This document shows positions 63,328-64,000 of a stretch of DNA of 64,000 nt, piece by piece; position 1 is the stretch's first letter; each line of letters begins with the position of its first letter. This stretch comes from Bacteroides faecium (lineage in GTDB: Bacteria; Bacteroidota; Bacteroidia; Bacteroidales; Bacteroidaceae). The notes beneath the pieces were generated by a model, which worked only from the letters and a program-made list of their open reading frames with translations, searched no databases and had not been told where the DNA came from. The translations under genes were made by a program, and so were the position numbers. Location of the stretch: NCBI RefSeq assembly GCF_012113595.1, contig NZ_CP050831.1, positions 6,076,001-6,140,000 of the forward strand. Reading direction: 5' to 3'.

Positions 63328-64000
63328 ATGGAGCGTAAACTTACCATTCGTAACTTTGGAGCAATCACTTCAGCAGATATTGTCTTGAAGGATCTCAATA
63401 TATTCATAGGTGAGCAAGGAGCCGGAAAAAGTACAGTAGCCAAATTGATCACTCTATTTGAGAATTATGAAAACCAGCCCTCGGAAAAAGAATCAGACAG
63501 TTTAATGACAAAGTTTGCCGAGTTCAATATCATTTCATATTTCAACCCGGACAGTTATATCAATTATACTTCCGGAAAAGGCAGCATCACTTATGAAGAG
63601 GGTTCTTTTAGATTCAATCTTCTGACGAATCCGGTTAATCATAACTTGTACATTCCGGCAGAACGTTTTTTTATCAGCACATTTTCCCGTTCCATAGCTA
63701 CTTTAGTCTTGGCTAAGGCTCCCATACCATTGACATTATTGGAATTTGCTTCACTTTATGAAAAAGCAAAGAACCAATTTGCCAACTACCAGATTCCAAT
63801 CTTCAATATGATATTTCAGGTTCGGGAAACAAGTGAGAACCTGGTATTAATAGACCACGATAAAGTTATCCCGTTCAAAGATGCGTCGTCAGGCATTCAG
63901 TCTGTCATACCTTTATTAATGGTTATAGATTACATAACCAAAGAACAGCCGAATACTCATTTTGTAATAGAAGAGCCGGAACTTAATCTTTTTCCTGAGA
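63328..64000 (+). CDS. AAA-family ATPase, N-terminal part (runs off the window)
   Basis: The ATG at 63328 opens a frame that is uninterrupted to base 64000 (224 codons visible). The protein begins KLTIRNFGAITSADIVLKDL, the start typical of SMC/OLD-like AAA_15/AAA_21 ATPases. Walker A is GEQGAGKST (about 30-38), an ABC-like signature DASSGIQSV lies near 190, and Walker B VIEEPELNLFP is at the end of the window. Such ATPases act alone or with a nuclease or toxin partner, often in defence systems; the partner, if any, lies beyond the window. It is the first gene downstream of tRNA-Ala. Confidence 0.85.
   Translation, partial: MERKLTIRNFGAITSADIVLKDLNIFIGEQGAGKSTVAKLITLFENYENQPSEKESDSLMTKFAEFNIISYFNPDSYINYTSGKGSITYEEGSFRFNLLTNPVNHNLYIPAERFFISTFSRSIATLVLAKAPIPLTLLEFASLYEKAKNQFANYQIPIFNMIFQVRETSENLVLIDHDKVIPFKDASSGIQSVIPLLMVIDYITKEQPNTHFVIEEPELNLFPE

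Overview
The window is chromosomal DNA of a gut Bacteroides species. The evidence is the set of SusC/SusD pairs, two hybrid two-component sensors (HTCS), Bacteroides-type -7 boxes (TAnnTTTG), an ECF sigma/FecR-controlled SusC, serine-type sulfatases and moderate GC. A B. ovatus / B. xylanisolvens / B. thetaiotaomicron-like host is plausible, but the species cannot be fixed from sequence reading alone.

Region 1 (1-13849, minus strand) is a polysaccharide utilisation locus (PUL) for a GlcNAc-containing, probably 6-O-sulfated host glycan. In transcription order it carries a GH18 lipoprotein, SusC, SusD, a GH16-fold surface lipoprotein, a sulfatase, a GH20 hexosaminidase and a GH2 enzyme cut by the window edge. 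A terminator-like hairpin and a separate -7 box divide it into a binding/uptake unit and an enzyme unit. Region 2 (14135-27000) holds an Rpn-type nuclease, a soluble PAS histidine kinase/receiver hybrid, a cell-wall sugar recycling pair (MurU-like transferase plus an AmgK-like kinase fused to a RapZ C-terminal domain), an HTCS with no adjacent PUL, and a central-carbon cluster (transaldolase, class I aldolase, phosphoglycerate mutase).

Region 3 (27152-40543) is an ECF sigma - FecR - STN-SusC - SusD - zinc metalloprotease locus without glycoside hydrolases. About 4.2 kb of AT-rich accessory DNA lies between the sigma and anti-sigma genes. It carries an AbiEi/AbiEii pair, four small genes of which two resemble immunity proteins (Imm10-like, SUKH-like), and a roughly 480-bp element made of ~97-bp inverted arms around three blocks of 21-22-bp tandem repeats.

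Region 4 (42726-60079) is a compact glucuronoxylan PUL: HTCS, SusC, SusD, esterase, GPH/MFS symporter, GH10, GH43 and GH67. The strongest regulatory observation lies here. Two promoters of this PUL (upstream of susC and upstream of the esterase) carry the same array of four heptamers (core GTTACA) at exact 21-bp steps, beginning at the same distance from the -7 box. This is very likely the HTCS operator. Region 5 (60086-64000) holds a type I pullulanase, ruvC, a DUF4286 gene, tRNA-Ala(GGC) with its terminator, and the start of an AAA-family ATPase that runs off the window.
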